Part shown: one piece after another, positions 44,900-54,235 of the stretch | Numbering within the stretch: the stretch's first letter is position 1 | Layout of the letters: each line of letters starts with the position of its first letter | Source of the DNA: an uncultured Parabacteroides sp. | GTDB lineage: Bacteria > Bacteroidota > Bacteroidia > Bacteroidales > Tannerellaceae | Assembly: GCA_944325355.1 (NCBI GenBank) | Contig: CALUZS010000004.1 | Location: 115,979-179,978, forward strand | Reading direction: 5' to 3' | Length of the DNA: 64,000 nucleotides | The notes under the pieces: model-generated | What the model saw: the letters and a program-made list of their open reading frames with translations, nothing else | Told to the model about the DNA's origin: nothing | The model's database searches: none | Translations under genes and position numbers: made by a program

Positions 44900-46669
44900 A
44901 TGTCTTCTATAATAGATAATCTGGGGTATTACTTGTCCGTCGGTGTGTTGGGACTTGGACTCCTTTTGGGGAGACCAAATCTTTCAGCGCAGACATTGGC
45001 AGGAACGGATGGGCTGGGACGGATTCTTCCGTTGAATAAGGAAGTGGGGGATCCGCAGGAGAATGCTCATGTGGCTATGTTTTATTTTCTTTGGCAAGGG
45101 GATGCCGGTTCACCTACCTCCCCGGAGTATTGGAATTTGACGGATATAGTGAAAGAGCATCCTGAAGTTTTACATGATTTCGATAATGCAAACTGGGGCG
45201 GAGGTGTCGGTTCTTACTATTTTTGGGGCGAACCGATTTATGGTTATTACAACGGTTGTGATTATTGGGTTCATCTGAAGAACATGCAACTGCTGACAGA
45301 TGCCGGTATTGATATGGTAGTGCTGGATGCGACAAACCGATTGACTTATATTCCGCAGGTCTGTGTGTTGCAGAAAGCACTCGATGCCATTCGGGAACAA
45401 GGGCGTAAGGCTCCGAAGATAGTATTTTATACGAATACGATGTCGGGAGACGCCATGCAGGAGATTTATGATACCTTTTATAAAGAGGGCGCACCTTATA
45501 GAAACGAGGATTGCTGGTTTTATTTGGATGGAAAACCATTGATTATAGGCGTTTCGGCAGAAGCCAATGGACGCAATTATGCTTCATTTTTTACGATACG
45601 GGAATCTCAGTGGCCTACGGTTGAAAAGAAAGAAAACGGTTGGCCGTGGATTGAATTTGTCCGTCCGCAGCCTGTTTATGAGAATAGCCGGGGAGAGAAA
45701 GAAATCATCAATGTCTCTGTCTGCCAACATCCGGATGCTGTTGCAGGAATGGGCGGTGCTGCTTTTTATGGGAATCCGAACAACTGGGGACGTAGTTATC
45801 GGAATGGTTCACATGGAAATCCGGAAACAGATATTAAATATGGATATAATTTCCAGGAACAATGGAATGTCGCATTGAAAGAACGTCCTCCGTTTGTATA
45901 TGTGACAGGGTGGAACGAGTGGATTGCCGGTCGCTGGAAAAGCCCGGATGGCGATCCTGAAAAATCGTATTTCTGTGACCAGGCAAGCCCTGAATACAGC
46001 CGCGACATAGAGCCTACACGCACGGCGGGGCTGGATGACCATTATTACATGCAGCTGGTAGGGAATGTCAGACGATACAAAGGCGTTGCGAAAAACGAAC
46101 CGTTAGGGGCTATGAAAACGATTAAGTCGTTGTCTGATTGGGCTGACGTTACCCCTGTTTTTGCTGATTACACGGGAGATGCAGTATTGCGTTACGCAAG
46201 AGGCGCACAAGCGGCTGAATATTATTATGTCAATAATACGGGACGAAATGATTTCGATAAAATGAAAGTGGCTCGCGATTGTAAAAATCTTTATTTCTAT
46301 GCATCAATGGTAAGGAATATTATCCTTTCGGAAGAGGATGACGATTGGGTCGCTTTGTATATTGATGCCGACCGTTCTCATGATACCGGATGGAACGGTT
46401 TTGATTATCGGGTTATCAGGGGAAAGTTCCTTCAAAAATATGACAATTCCTGGAACACGGTGGCAAAGATCCGCTGCACGATGGAAAATAATGAGATGAT
46501 GTTCTCCATTCCGTTGGCAGCATTGGGAATGTCCCCCGATAATCTTAATTTCGAGTTTAAATGGAATGATAATTGTTTTGTTCAGGGCGAGATGGATCCC
46601 ATGCTTTGGTATGTGAATGGAGACACAGCTCCCGGAGCACGTTTTACCTATTTGGTTGTATCGGAATGA
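44900..46669 (+). CDS. GH99-like 'WNEW' secreted protein with C-terminal sugar-binding domain, copy 1
   Basis: 589 residues, signal ending near LSAQ. N-terminal barrel (about 50-365): VAMFYFLWQG, YYFWGEPIYGYY, LLTDAGIDMVVLDATN, IVFYTNTMSG, YVTGWNEWIAGRW. The WNEW stretch and overall order resemble GH99/GH71-like endo-acting barrels and the related glycan-processing WbsX proteins. The C-terminal ~200 residues (NLYFYASM, DWVALYIDADRSHDTGWNGFDY) look like a CBM9/DOMON-type domain. Activity unknown. Its stop overlaps the start of a paralogue, and it sits among rhamnosidase genes, so a rhamnose-containing glycan is the likely target. Confidence 0.75.
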   Translation: MSSIIDNLGYYLSVGVLGLGLLLGRPNLSAQTLAGTDGLGRILPLNKEVGDPQENAHVAMFYFLWQGDAGSPTSPEYWNLTDIVKEHPEVLHDFDNANWGGGVGSYYFWGEPIYGYYNGCDYWVHLKNMQLLTDAGIDMVVLDATNRLTYIPQVCVLQKALDAIREQGRKAPKIVFYTNTMSGDAMQEIYDTFYKEGAPYRNEDCWFYLDGKPLIIGVSAEANGRNYASFFTIRESQWPTVEKKENGWPWIEFVRPQPVYENSRGEKEIINVSVCQHPDAVAGMGGAAFYGNPNNWGRSYRNGSHGNPETDIKYGYNFQEQWNVALKERPPFVYVTGWNEWIAGRWKSPDGDPEKSYFCDQASPEYSRDIEPTRTAGLDDHYYMQLVGNVRRYKGVAKNEPLGAMKTIKSLSDWADVTPVFADYTGDAVLRYARGAQAAEYYYVNNTGRNDFDKMKVARDCKNLYFYASMVRNIILSEEDDDWVALYIDADRSHDTGWNGFDYRVIRGKFLQKYDNSWNTVAKIRCTMENNEMMFSIPLAALGMSPDNLNFEFKWNDNCFVQGEMDPMLWYVNGDTAPGARFTYLVVSE

Positions 46670-48480
46670 GACGAAGAGGAAAATATTGGTGGGTATGTTT
46701 TGCATGGTTGTTTTTTGTCGGGGGAGTTTTTTCCCAGGAGTCCGATAACTTTGGTAATGGATTACCGGCAACCGATGCTCTCGGGCGGAAACTTGTTTCC
46801 TATGATTCGGCAGGAAAGGCACGGAAAGATCGTTTTGTCGGTCTCTTCTATTGGACGTGGCATACCAATTTTTCCAATTGCGCATCGGTTCACGATGTTT
46901 CGAAAATCCTGGAAGCACATCCGGAAGCCATCAACGACTACCATCATCCTGCATGGCCGAAAGATGCCGGTTACTATTTTTGGCACGAACCGCTATGGGG
47001 ATATTATCGGGATACGGACCATTGGGTTTTGCGGAAGCAGGCTGAGATGCTGGCAGATGCCGGTGTCGATGTGATAATCTTCGACTGTACGAATGGCTCT
47101 TTCACTTGGAAAGAATCATATATGGAGTTGTGTAAAGTTTTTTCCGAAGCGCGTGAAGATGGGGTGAATACGCCGCAAATAGCATTCATATTGGCTTTTG
47201 CACCGACACCAGGCGCTTATGACGCCATTAACGACATTTACGATTCTTTGTATAAGCCTGGTTTGTATAAGGACTTATGGTTTCATTGGAAGGGAAAACC
47301 TTTGATTATGGCTTATCCGGAAATGTTAGGAGATGTTCCGGGAAATGAAGAACGGACGGCAAGAAATCGGGAAATCCGTGAGTTTTTTACATTCCGTCCG
47401 GGACAGCCGGTCTATAATAAAGGTCCGGAACGCCCCGACCATTGGGGATGGCTGGAGATTTATCCGCAACACGGATTTGCATACGATGAGCAATCGGGAA
47501 AATACGAGCAGATGACGGTCGGTGTTGCACAGAACTGGTCTGCCGAGAGAGGCTTGACCGCCATGAATGCACCGAATACGTTCGGGCGCAGCTATACGCA
47601 TCAACCGATAGAAAAAAGGGACGATGCTGTGAATTGGGGCTATAATTTTCAAGAACAGTGGGATCGGGCAATTGAAATGGATCCGGAATTTATCTTTATT
47701 ACGGGATGGAATGAGTGGATTGCCGGACGTTATGAGGTGTGGCAGCAACAGAAGAACGCTTTCCCAGACCAATTTAGCCAAGAGAAGAGCCGGGATGTGG
47801 AACCTATGAAAGGCAGGCATGGTGATAACTATTATTATCAAATGGTAAATAATATACGTCGTTTTAAGGGAATGCCGGGAGAACCGGAATATAGCCCGGG
47901 CAAACACATGAAAATAGACGGTGCATTTGACGACTGGGAGAACGTGCTTCCTGATTATAACTCGTATAAAGGGAATACGCTTCATCGGGAGAGCAAAGGA
48001 TTTGCAGACTTATATTACCGGAATACGACAGGAAGGAATGATTTTGTGAAAGCAAAAGTAACTTCCGATAAAAAGAATGTTTATTTTTACGTGGAAACCT
48101 CGGAACCGATAACTTCGGAGAATGACAATGCTTGGATGCGTTTGTTGATCGACATCGACAGGAATAAAGAGACAGGATGGGAGGGATATGACTATATCGT
48201 CAACCGGGTTTCTCCCCAAAAAGGTAAAGCCTGTTTGGAACGTTCCAAAAGCGGTTGGAATTGGGAACCGATCGGCGAAATCGATTATTCGGTAGTAGGT
48301 AACAAAATGGAACTGCGTATTCCCTGCCGTTTGTTGGGAAACCTGAAAGAGAAAGTATTTGAATTCAAATGGTCGGATAACATGCAGGAAGAGGGCGATA
48401 TTATGGATTTCTATCTGAATGGCGATGTCGCTCCGTTGGGGCGGTTTAACTATTTGTACAAGCCGTCTTTCTCTGAATAG
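46666..48480 (+). CDS. GH99-like 'WNEW' secreted protein, copy 2
   Basis: 604 residues from the ATG in the ATGA overlap at 46666 with copy 1; signal MRRRGKYWWVCFAWLFF to VFSQ. It shares the copy-1 plan: VGLFYWTWHTNFSN, YYFWHEPLWGYYRDTDHW, LADAGVDVIIFDCTN, FITGWNEWIAGRYEVW and a C-terminal NVYFYVETS, WMRLLIDIDRNKETGWEGYDY domain. The paralogues are clearly related yet diverged along their whole length, implying different substrates or ordered steps on one glycan. Catalytic residues are not proven; the conserved Asp (LDATN/FDCTN) and the WNEW Glu are candidates. Confidence 0.75.
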   Translation: MRRRGKYWWVCFAWLFFVGGVFSQESDNFGNGLPATDALGRKLVSYDSAGKARKDRFVGLFYWTWHTNFSNCASVHDVSKILEAHPEAINDYHHPAWPKDAGYYFWHEPLWGYYRDTDHWVLRKQAEMLADAGVDVIIFDCTNGSFTWKESYMELCKVFSEAREDGVNTPQIAFILAFAPTPGAYDAINDIYDSLYKPGLYKDLWFHWKGKPLIMAYPEMLGDVPGNEERTARNREIREFFTFRPGQPVYNKGPERPDHWGWLEIYPQHGFAYDEQSGKYEQMTVGVAQNWSAERGLTAMNAPNTFGRSYTHQPIEKRDDAVNWGYNFQEQWDRAIEMDPEFIFITGWNEWIAGRYEVWQQQKNAFPDQFSQEKSRDVEPMKGRHGDNYYYQMVNNIRRFKGMPGEPEYSPGKHMKIDGAFDDWENVLPDYNSYKGNTLHRESKGFADLYYRNTTGRNDFVKAKVTSDKKNVYFYVETSEPITSENDNAWMRLLIDIDRNKETGWEGYDYIVNRVSPQKGKACLERSKSGWNWEPIGEIDYSVVGNKMELRIPCRLLGNLKEKVFEFKWSDNMQEEGDIMDFYLNGDVAPLGRFNYLYKPSFSE

Positions 48481-48501
48481 AATTTAAAAGTTGATTATGA
48501 T

Positions 48502-51090
48502 ATGAAAGCGCAAGTATGTTTATTATTGGTGGCATCGTTAGGGTTACAGTTCGGATGTACAAGCTCTACGGAATCGATTGTGCCTGTTAATCTTAGGACA
48601 GAGTATGCCGTGAATCCGATAGGTATATCTACGAATCATCCCCGGTTTACTTGGGAGTATGCCGGAAAGAGTGAAAGTTTCAGACCGGAAACGTATGAAA
48701 TAAGGATAGGAACGGATTCGGCTTCCTTGCAGCCTTATACGGAAAATACGAAATTGTCTTCCTATACACGGTATTATTGGAATGTTGCAGTGAAAGATAA
48801 ACGGGGAGCGCAAACGCAGACTTCTGAAATCGCTGTTTTTGAAACGGGAAAAATCGAGAACGAGGAGGGATGGATTGCAAAATGGATTACCGACAATCAT
48901 GATAAGGAATTTGAACCGGCGCCCATGTTCCGTAAAATGTTTTCATTGGGGAAAAGCATAGAGAAAGCCCGTCTGTTTATCGCTTCAGCCGGTTATCATG
49001 AAGCTATGATTAACGGTAAGCGGGTTGGAAAGAATTATCTTGATCCGGGATATACCCATTTCGACAAACGTATCCTGTATGTGGAACATGATGTTTCCGA
49101 TCTGTTGCGTCAAGGGGAGAATGTGATAGGTGTTGTGCTTGGAAACGGATGGTATAATAACCAGTCTAAGGCGGTCTGGAATTTTGAGACAGCACGATGG
49201 CGGAACCGTCCCTCTTTTATGGCGGAGCTTCGGGTTACATATGAAGATGGTACCACAGATATTATTCCGACCGATGATTCGTGGATAACCAATACAGGAG
49301 CTTATACCTATAATAATTTGTATAGCGGGGATATGTATGACGCCCGATTGGAAAAGACGGGATGGAATAGTGACATACAATTCGATGATTCAGGTTGGAC
49401 ATCCGTAAAACTGGTGGATGCTCCGGCTCCGTTGCTGAGTTTCCAGCAGACACCACCTATACAGATTACGGCGGAATATGCTCCTTCCGCAATGAAAAAG
49501 TTCAATGATAAATTGTATGTATATACATTCCCGGTTAATATGGCTGGTTTTTGCCGTTTGAAAGTGTCAGGTCAGAAGGGTACGGAAGTTTCTCTCCGTT
49601 ATGGTGAGCTGCTGACGGATGATGGCCGTTTGAACCAAGGGAATATCAGTGTGTATTACCATCCTGAAAAGCCTTATGAACATTTCCAGACGGATGTATA
49701 TATATTGAAAGGGGACGGGGAAGAGGTGTTTGTTCCTTCATTTACTTATCACGGCTTCCAGTTTGTGGAGGTGGAGAGTTCCCAACCGATAGAGCTGACG
49801 GAGGAGAGCCTGACGGCTTTGTCCGTACATACGAATGTGGAATCGACAGGTACGTTTATGTGTTCCCTCCCTATGTTTAACAACCTTTGGGAAGCGACAA
49901 TGCGTACGTATTGCGCGAATCTGCACAGTATACCGACCGATTGTCCGCAACGGGAAAAGAATGGTTGGACTGCCGATGCCCATGTCGCGATGGATTTGGC
50001 ATTGCTGGGCTTCGACGGAATTCTGTTTTATGAAAAATGGCTGGATGATTATATAGACAACCAACGGGAAGCCGGGGATATTTCCGGAATCATTCCTTCG
50101 AGTGGTTGTGGATATGGTGAATGGCCCGGACCGGTTTGGGATGCTGCCCTGTTTATCATTCCGAATGCGTTGTATGATTATTACGGGGACAAGTCGTCAA
50201 TTGAAAAAATGTATCCAACGATGGAACGCTATCTTTCGTATCTGAAGACGAAAGAGAAAGATGGCGGCTATTTGACTTTCGGATTGGGAGACTGGGTTTA
50301 TTGGAAGTCTACAACAAACAATGAATATACTTCGACGGCATATTACTATTGGGATAACTTGTTGATGTCCCGTTTTGCTGAGTTGTTGGGTAAGGACAGC
50401 ACTCCATATAAAGAAAAGGCAGAGGAGCTGAAAGGCTTGATTAATAAGAAATTTTTTGATGCAGAAAAAGGTATTTACGCAGAAGGAACGCAGAGCGCTT
50501 TGGCTGTTGCCCTCTATTTGGGCCTTGTCCCGGCAGAGAAAGAGCAGTTGGTTGCTGATAATTTGAGAAAAGTTGTTGCAGATAATGACCACTTCCTTGA
50601 TTTTGGTCTGTTGGGAAGCAAGACGGTATTGCGGATGCTTACGAAATATGGTTACGTGGAAGATGCCATGAAGATGGCAACGAAAACAGAATTGCCTTCG
50701 TGGGGGTATTGGATAGAGAAAAAGAAATCGACTACATTGCCGGAAACCTGGAAGTTGAGCGAAACGAACGCGGACGCTTCGTTAAATCATGTGTTTTTGG
50801 GCGATATAGTGGCGTGGATGATGAACCAGATTGCCGGAATTAATTACGATACTGCCAACCCCGGATTCTCCAACGTGCTGATTACGCCTCATTTCGTGAA
50901 AGATTTGGAATGGGCGAAAGGCGAATATCGTTCGGTAAAAGGTAAAATTGTCAGCGAATGGAGAAGAACGGAGGATGGTATTGTGCTGACCGTAACGATT
51001 CCTACCGGATGTTCGGCGGAAATACATACCGGTAAGAAAATAAAGAAAATAGGCTCCGGTACGCATACGTTTAATTATAAAGAGGAATAG
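48502..51090 (+). CDS. GH78 alpha-L-rhamnosidase lipoprotein, multi-domain
   Basis: 862 residues, lipobox FGC after MKAQVCLLLVASLGLQ. Canonical GH78 architecture: N-terminal fibronectin-like region (NPIGISTNHPRFTWEY), two beta-sandwich domains (LFIASAGYHEAMINGKRVG; LRYGELLTDDGRLNQGNIS), the (alpha/alpha)6 barrel with IPTDCPQREKNGWTADAHV carrying the catalytic Asp and Glu, and a C-terminal jelly-roll (AKGEYRSVKGKIVSEW). Removes terminal alpha-L-rhamnose outside the cytoplasm. 21 nt after copy 2 of the WNEW proteins. Confidence 0.93.
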   Translation: MKAQVCLLLVASLGLQFGCTSSTESIVPVNLRTEYAVNPIGISTNHPRFTWEYAGKSESFRPETYEIRIGTDSASLQPYTENTKLSSYTRYYWNVAVKDKRGAQTQTSEIAVFETGKIENEEGWIAKWITDNHDKEFEPAPMFRKMFSLGKSIEKARLFIASAGYHEAMINGKRVGKNYLDPGYTHFDKRILYVEHDVSDLLRQGENVIGVVLGNGWYNNQSKAVWNFETARWRNRPSFMAELRVTYEDGTTDIIPTDDSWITNTGAYTYNNLYSGDMYDARLEKTGWNSDIQFDDSGWTSVKLVDAPAPLLSFQQTPPIQITAEYAPSAMKKFNDKLYVYTFPVNMAGFCRLKVSGQKGTEVSLRYGELLTDDGRLNQGNISVYYHPEKPYEHFQTDVYILKGDGEEVFVPSFTYHGFQFVEVESSQPIELTEESLTALSVHTNVESTGTFMCSLPMFNNLWEATMRTYCANLHSIPTDCPQREKNGWTADAHVAMDLALLGFDGILFYEKWLDDYIDNQREAGDISGIIPSSGCGYGEWPGPVWDAALFIIPNALYDYYGDKSSIEKMYPTMERYLSYLKTKEKDGGYLTFGLGDWVYWKSTTNNEYTSTAYYYWDNLLMSRFAELLGKDSTPYKEKAEELKGLINKKFFDAEKGIYAEGTQSALAVALYLGLVPAEKEQLVADNLRKVVADNDHFLDFGLLGSKTVLRMLTKYGYVEDAMKMATKTELPSWGYWIEKKKSTTLPETWKLSETNADASLNHVFLGDIVAWMMNQIAGINYDTANPGFSNVLITPHFVKDLEWAKGEYRSVKGKIVSEWRRTEDGIVLTVTIPTGCSAEIHTGKKIKKIGSGTHTFNYKEE

Positions 51091-51092
51091 TC

Positions 51093-53288
51093 ATGAAGCT
51101 TCGTTTTCTTTTGTGCTTCTTTTTCGCATGCTTGGGTACGAACGGTATATGGGCAAGTGATGCGTTTACCGCTGCCCAATGGATTAATACGGAACGTTGC
51201 CAAAGCCGTTCCAATACTTGGCTGGTATATAACAAGACCGTGGAGATTTTTTCTATACCTTCATCATTGGTTGCCCGCATTGCTGCGGATTCCAAGTATT
51301 GGATGTGGATAAACGGCAAATTGGTCGTTTTTGAAGGTGGCTTGAAACGTGGTCCGGAACGGCAAGCCTGTTATTATGACGAAGTAGACATTGCTCCATA
51401 TTTGAAATCGGGCGAAAACATGATTGCTGTACTGCTATGGCATTTCGGCAAGGATGGGTTCAGCCATAATAATAGCGGAAAAGCCGGATTGCTCTTTGAA
51501 GCAAAAAGCGGGGATATTGCAATAATATCAGACCGGTCATGGAAATGCCAGCTTTATGAAGCATATCAGGATACGGATGTACCGCATCCGAATTATCGTT
51601 TGCCGGAGAGCAATATCCGTTTTGATGCACGTAAGGAGCTGGTCGGGTGGAATATGCCGGGCAATAAGTTGGTGACAACTCCGGCTGAAGTAATTGCTTC
51701 CGCTGGAGAGTTACCTTTTGGGAAATTGGTGAAACGTCCGATTCCGATGTGGAAAGATTATGGGCTGACCGATTACGTCACAAAGGAGGTTTCAGGGAAC
51801 GAGCTTCGTTGTAAGTTGCCGTATAATGCGCAAGTTACTCCGTATCTGAAAGTGGAAGCCAAGGCGGGAGATACGATTTTCATACAGACCGACAACTATT
51901 TGGGAGGAGGTACTGAGAACGTCCGGGCGGAGTATATTACCCGTGACGGAATTCAGGAATATGAAAGTTTGGGATGGATGAACGGGCATGAGGTCGTTTA
52001 TCGCGTTTCGGGAAGCGCGAAGCTTTTGGATGTGAAGTATCGGGAAACCGGTTACGATGCAGAATTTACCGGCGCTTTCCATTGCAACGATGAATTTCTG
52101 AATGAATTGTGGAAACGTTCTGCCCGGACGTTATATATAACGATGCGTGACAGTTATATGGATTGTCCGGATCGGGAGCGTGCTCAGTGGTGGGGTGATG
52201 AAGTGAACGAGTTGGGCGAAGCTTTTTATGCACTGTCGCCTTCCGGTCAGTTGCTGGCTCGGAAAGGCATCCTGGAGTTGATAGGCTGGCAAAAGAACGA
52301 TGGCATCCTGTTTGCTCCGTGTCCGGCTGGTAATTGGGATAAGGAACTTCCGCTTCAGATGCTGGCTTCTGTTGGTTGGTACGGTTTTTACACGCAATAT
52401 TTTTATAGCGGCGACAGCACGTTTGTTCCGGTTATCTACGATGGAGTGCATCGTTACCTGCATGATGTATGGGAGACGGATGCTGACGGGTTGCCCGTCT
52501 TCCGGATGGGTGCATGGAGCTGGGGCGACTGGGGTGAGCATACGGATATGGAAGTGCTCACGTCTTGTTGGTATTACTTGGCATTGAAAGCGGAGCGTGA
52601 ATTTGCCTTACAATTGGGCAAGACCGATGATGTAGAGGAGATAACAGGAATGATGCAAAAGATAGAGTTGGCGTTTGACCGCCGTTTTTGGACAGGCAAA
52701 GGGTATCGAGACCCGAACTATCAAGGGGAGACCGATGATCGTTCGCAGGCGATGGCCGTCTTGTCCGGTTTAGCTTCGGAAGATAAATATCCAACAATAG
52801 CAGCGGTTATGAAAAGAGAGTATCATGCCAGCCCTTATATGGAGAAATATGTGCTTGAAGCCCTGTTCCGGATGGGTGAATCCGAATTTGCTTTGCAACG
52901 TATGCGGGAACGCTATCAGAAGATGATGTCGTATCCTTATACTACACTGTTTGAAGGTTGGGACATTGGTCCTGGCGGTTTTGGTGGTGGAACCATTAAC
53001 CATGCATGGAGCGGAGGACCGTTGACGCTTTTGAGCCAGAAGGTTTGTGGCATAACACCCTTGTCTCCGGGATTCCGTACTTTCAGTGTCACACCACAGT
53101 TGGGCGATCTGACGGAAGCGGAAGCTTGTATCGATACGCATTACGGAAAGATAGAGGTGCATATAAAACGTACAGGAAAACGGTTGTCGGTGCGTTTCAC
53201 CGTACCGGAAGGCACGAAAGCCTTGATACCAGACCGTAAAGGCGGTCTGAAAGAGTATCATCCAGGAACATACGCCATCAAAATATAG
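51093..53288 (+). CDS. GH78-related alpha-L-rhamnosidase-like protein
   Basis: 731 residues with a Sec signal ending WAS, start 2 nt after the previous stop. One beta-sandwich (KYWMWINGKLVVFEGG, YLKSGENMIAVLLW) and an (alpha/alpha)6 barrel in which the catalytic stretch reads SYMDCPDRERAQWWGDEVNE: the DCP-x-RE core is kept, but the following residues differ from canonical GH78 (NGWTADA). GPGGFGGGTINHAWSGGPLT and the C-terminal sandwich follow. Probably a rhamnosidase or a related hexopyranosidase. Last gene of the operon; a strong terminator follows. Confidence 0.85.
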   Translation: MKLRFLLCFFFACLGTNGIWASDAFTAAQWINTERCQSRSNTWLVYNKTVEIFSIPSSLVARIAADSKYWMWINGKLVVFEGGLKRGPERQACYYDEVDIAPYLKSGENMIAVLLWHFGKDGFSHNNSGKAGLLFEAKSGDIAIISDRSWKCQLYEAYQDTDVPHPNYRLPESNIRFDARKELVGWNMPGNKLVTTPAEVIASAGELPFGKLVKRPIPMWKDYGLTDYVTKEVSGNELRCKLPYNAQVTPYLKVEAKAGDTIFIQTDNYLGGGTENVRAEYITRDGIQEYESLGWMNGHEVVYRVSGSAKLLDVKYRETGYDAEFTGAFHCNDEFLNELWKRSARTLYITMRDSYMDCPDRERAQWWGDEVNELGEAFYALSPSGQLLARKGILELIGWQKNDGILFAPCPAGNWDKELPLQMLASVGWYGFYTQYFYSGDSTFVPVIYDGVHRYLHDVWETDADGLPVFRMGAWSWGDWGEHTDMEVLTSCWYYLALKAEREFALQLGKTDDVEEITGMMQKIELAFDRRFWTGKGYRDPNYQGETDDRSQAMAVLSGLASEDKYPTIAAVMKREYHASPYMEKYVLEALFRMGESEFALQRMRERYQKMMSYPYTTLFEGWDIGPGGFGGGTINHAWSGGPLTLLSQKVCGITPLSPGFRTFSVTPQLGDLTEAEACIDTHYGKIEVHIKRTGKRLSVRFTVPEGTKALIPDRKGGLKEYHPGTYAIKI

Positions 53289-53307
53289 TAATCTGCAAAC
53301 AGAGAAG

Positions 53308-53345
53308 AAAAGGCGCATTCCTGTAATGGATTGCGCCTTTTCTTT
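53308..53345. terminator. Bidirectional terminator closing the rhamnose operon
   Basis: 11-bp stem (53308-53318 with 53333-53343) containing AAGGCGCA, followed by T-rich sequence on both strands, between the last rhamnose-operon gene and the convergent DUF1460 gene. Confidence 0.8.
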
Positions 53346-53354
53346 AGCTCTTTT

Positions 53355-54215
53355 TTATTCGCATAACCGGAAAATGACGATTCCGGTATTGCTTTTGACT
53401 TTGTTGATATAATCTTGCAATGGTTCCGGGTTGATGATTACTTCATGTTGGATGGAGGATGCGTGCATAAACGTCATTTTCCCGTTTTCATCCCATACGA
53501 TGAAACCGACATGGGCAATATCCAATCCCTTTACGGAGGTGACGAATCCTACAACATCGCCGTTTCGAATATTCTTTTCGTATTTCCAGATTTCTTCTTT
53601 CGGGATATAGTAATGTTCCCGTGCGGATATTTCTTTTTCGATGCGTGCAATCTTGTCAATGAAGCCAGGGTTGTTTTTCAATTGTTTATAACTGTCCGGA
53701 TGAGTAGACATGAAAGAAAGTTCCAGCTTCCAGGGTTTCCCTCCAATCGCTTTCGTCTTGTCTTTCACGATGCCGCGTTGTTCATTCGTATATATCCAGT
53801 CGCTTGTGTAATGCAGACGGTCTGTGTAATCCGTAATCTTCTTTTCCCGGTAGCGGGCTGTCTGCAGGTTTTGGCAAAACTTTTCAAAGGTAGGTTCTCC
53901 CTGTTTTACTGTTCTTACCAAAGCCAGTACGGTTTCTACAAAAGTCATACAGTCCAGTTCCGTTAAATTGACAGTCAGCTGTTCCGGCTCTTTCTCCAAG
54001 GTATGTGCAACATACGGTGTTCCCAAAAAGAATTTCCCGGAAAGGACAATCAGTTCATTGGTAGGCAGTTCTTTTTTCCTTTCGATCAAGGATAGATAAT
54101 CGTTGAATACTTTTAAATCCGCAGCAGAATAATCGGTTTGAGACTGGGCTGTGCTTTGGAAATGAGTGAGCAACAAAAAGAGAAAAGCCGGAATAAGTTT
54201 TTTGAAATTTCTCAT
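53355..54215 (-). CDS. DUF1460 N-acetylmuramoyl-L-alanine amidase-like protein
   Basis: 286 residues, Sec signal (HFQSTAQ end). NlpC/P60-like cysteine hydrolase of the DUF1460 (PF07313) family: catalytic Cys in ELDCMTFVE (about residue 93) and His in DIAHVGFIVW (about 232), with GDVVGFVT between. Likely cleaves cell-wall peptides or muropeptides in the periplasm. 20 nt downstream of uvrB on the same strand, so possibly co-transcribed; no functional link to DNA repair is implied. Confidence 0.88.
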   Translation of the reverse strand: MRNFKKLIPAFLFLLLTHFQSTAQSQTDYSAADLKVFNDYLSLIERKKELPTNELIVLSGKFFLGTPYVAHTLEKEPEQLTVNLTELDCMTFVETVLALVRTVKQGEPTFEKFCQNLQTARYREKKITDYTDRLHYTSDWIYTNEQRGIVKDKTKAIGGKPWKLELSFMSTHPDSYKQLKNNPGFIDKIARIEKEISAREHYYIPKEEIWKYEKNIRNGDVVGFVTSVKGLDIAHVGFIVWDENGKMTFMHASSIQHEVIINPEPLQDYINKVKSNTGIVIFRLCE

Positions 54216-54235
54216 ATCGGATATTATGTGAGGTA

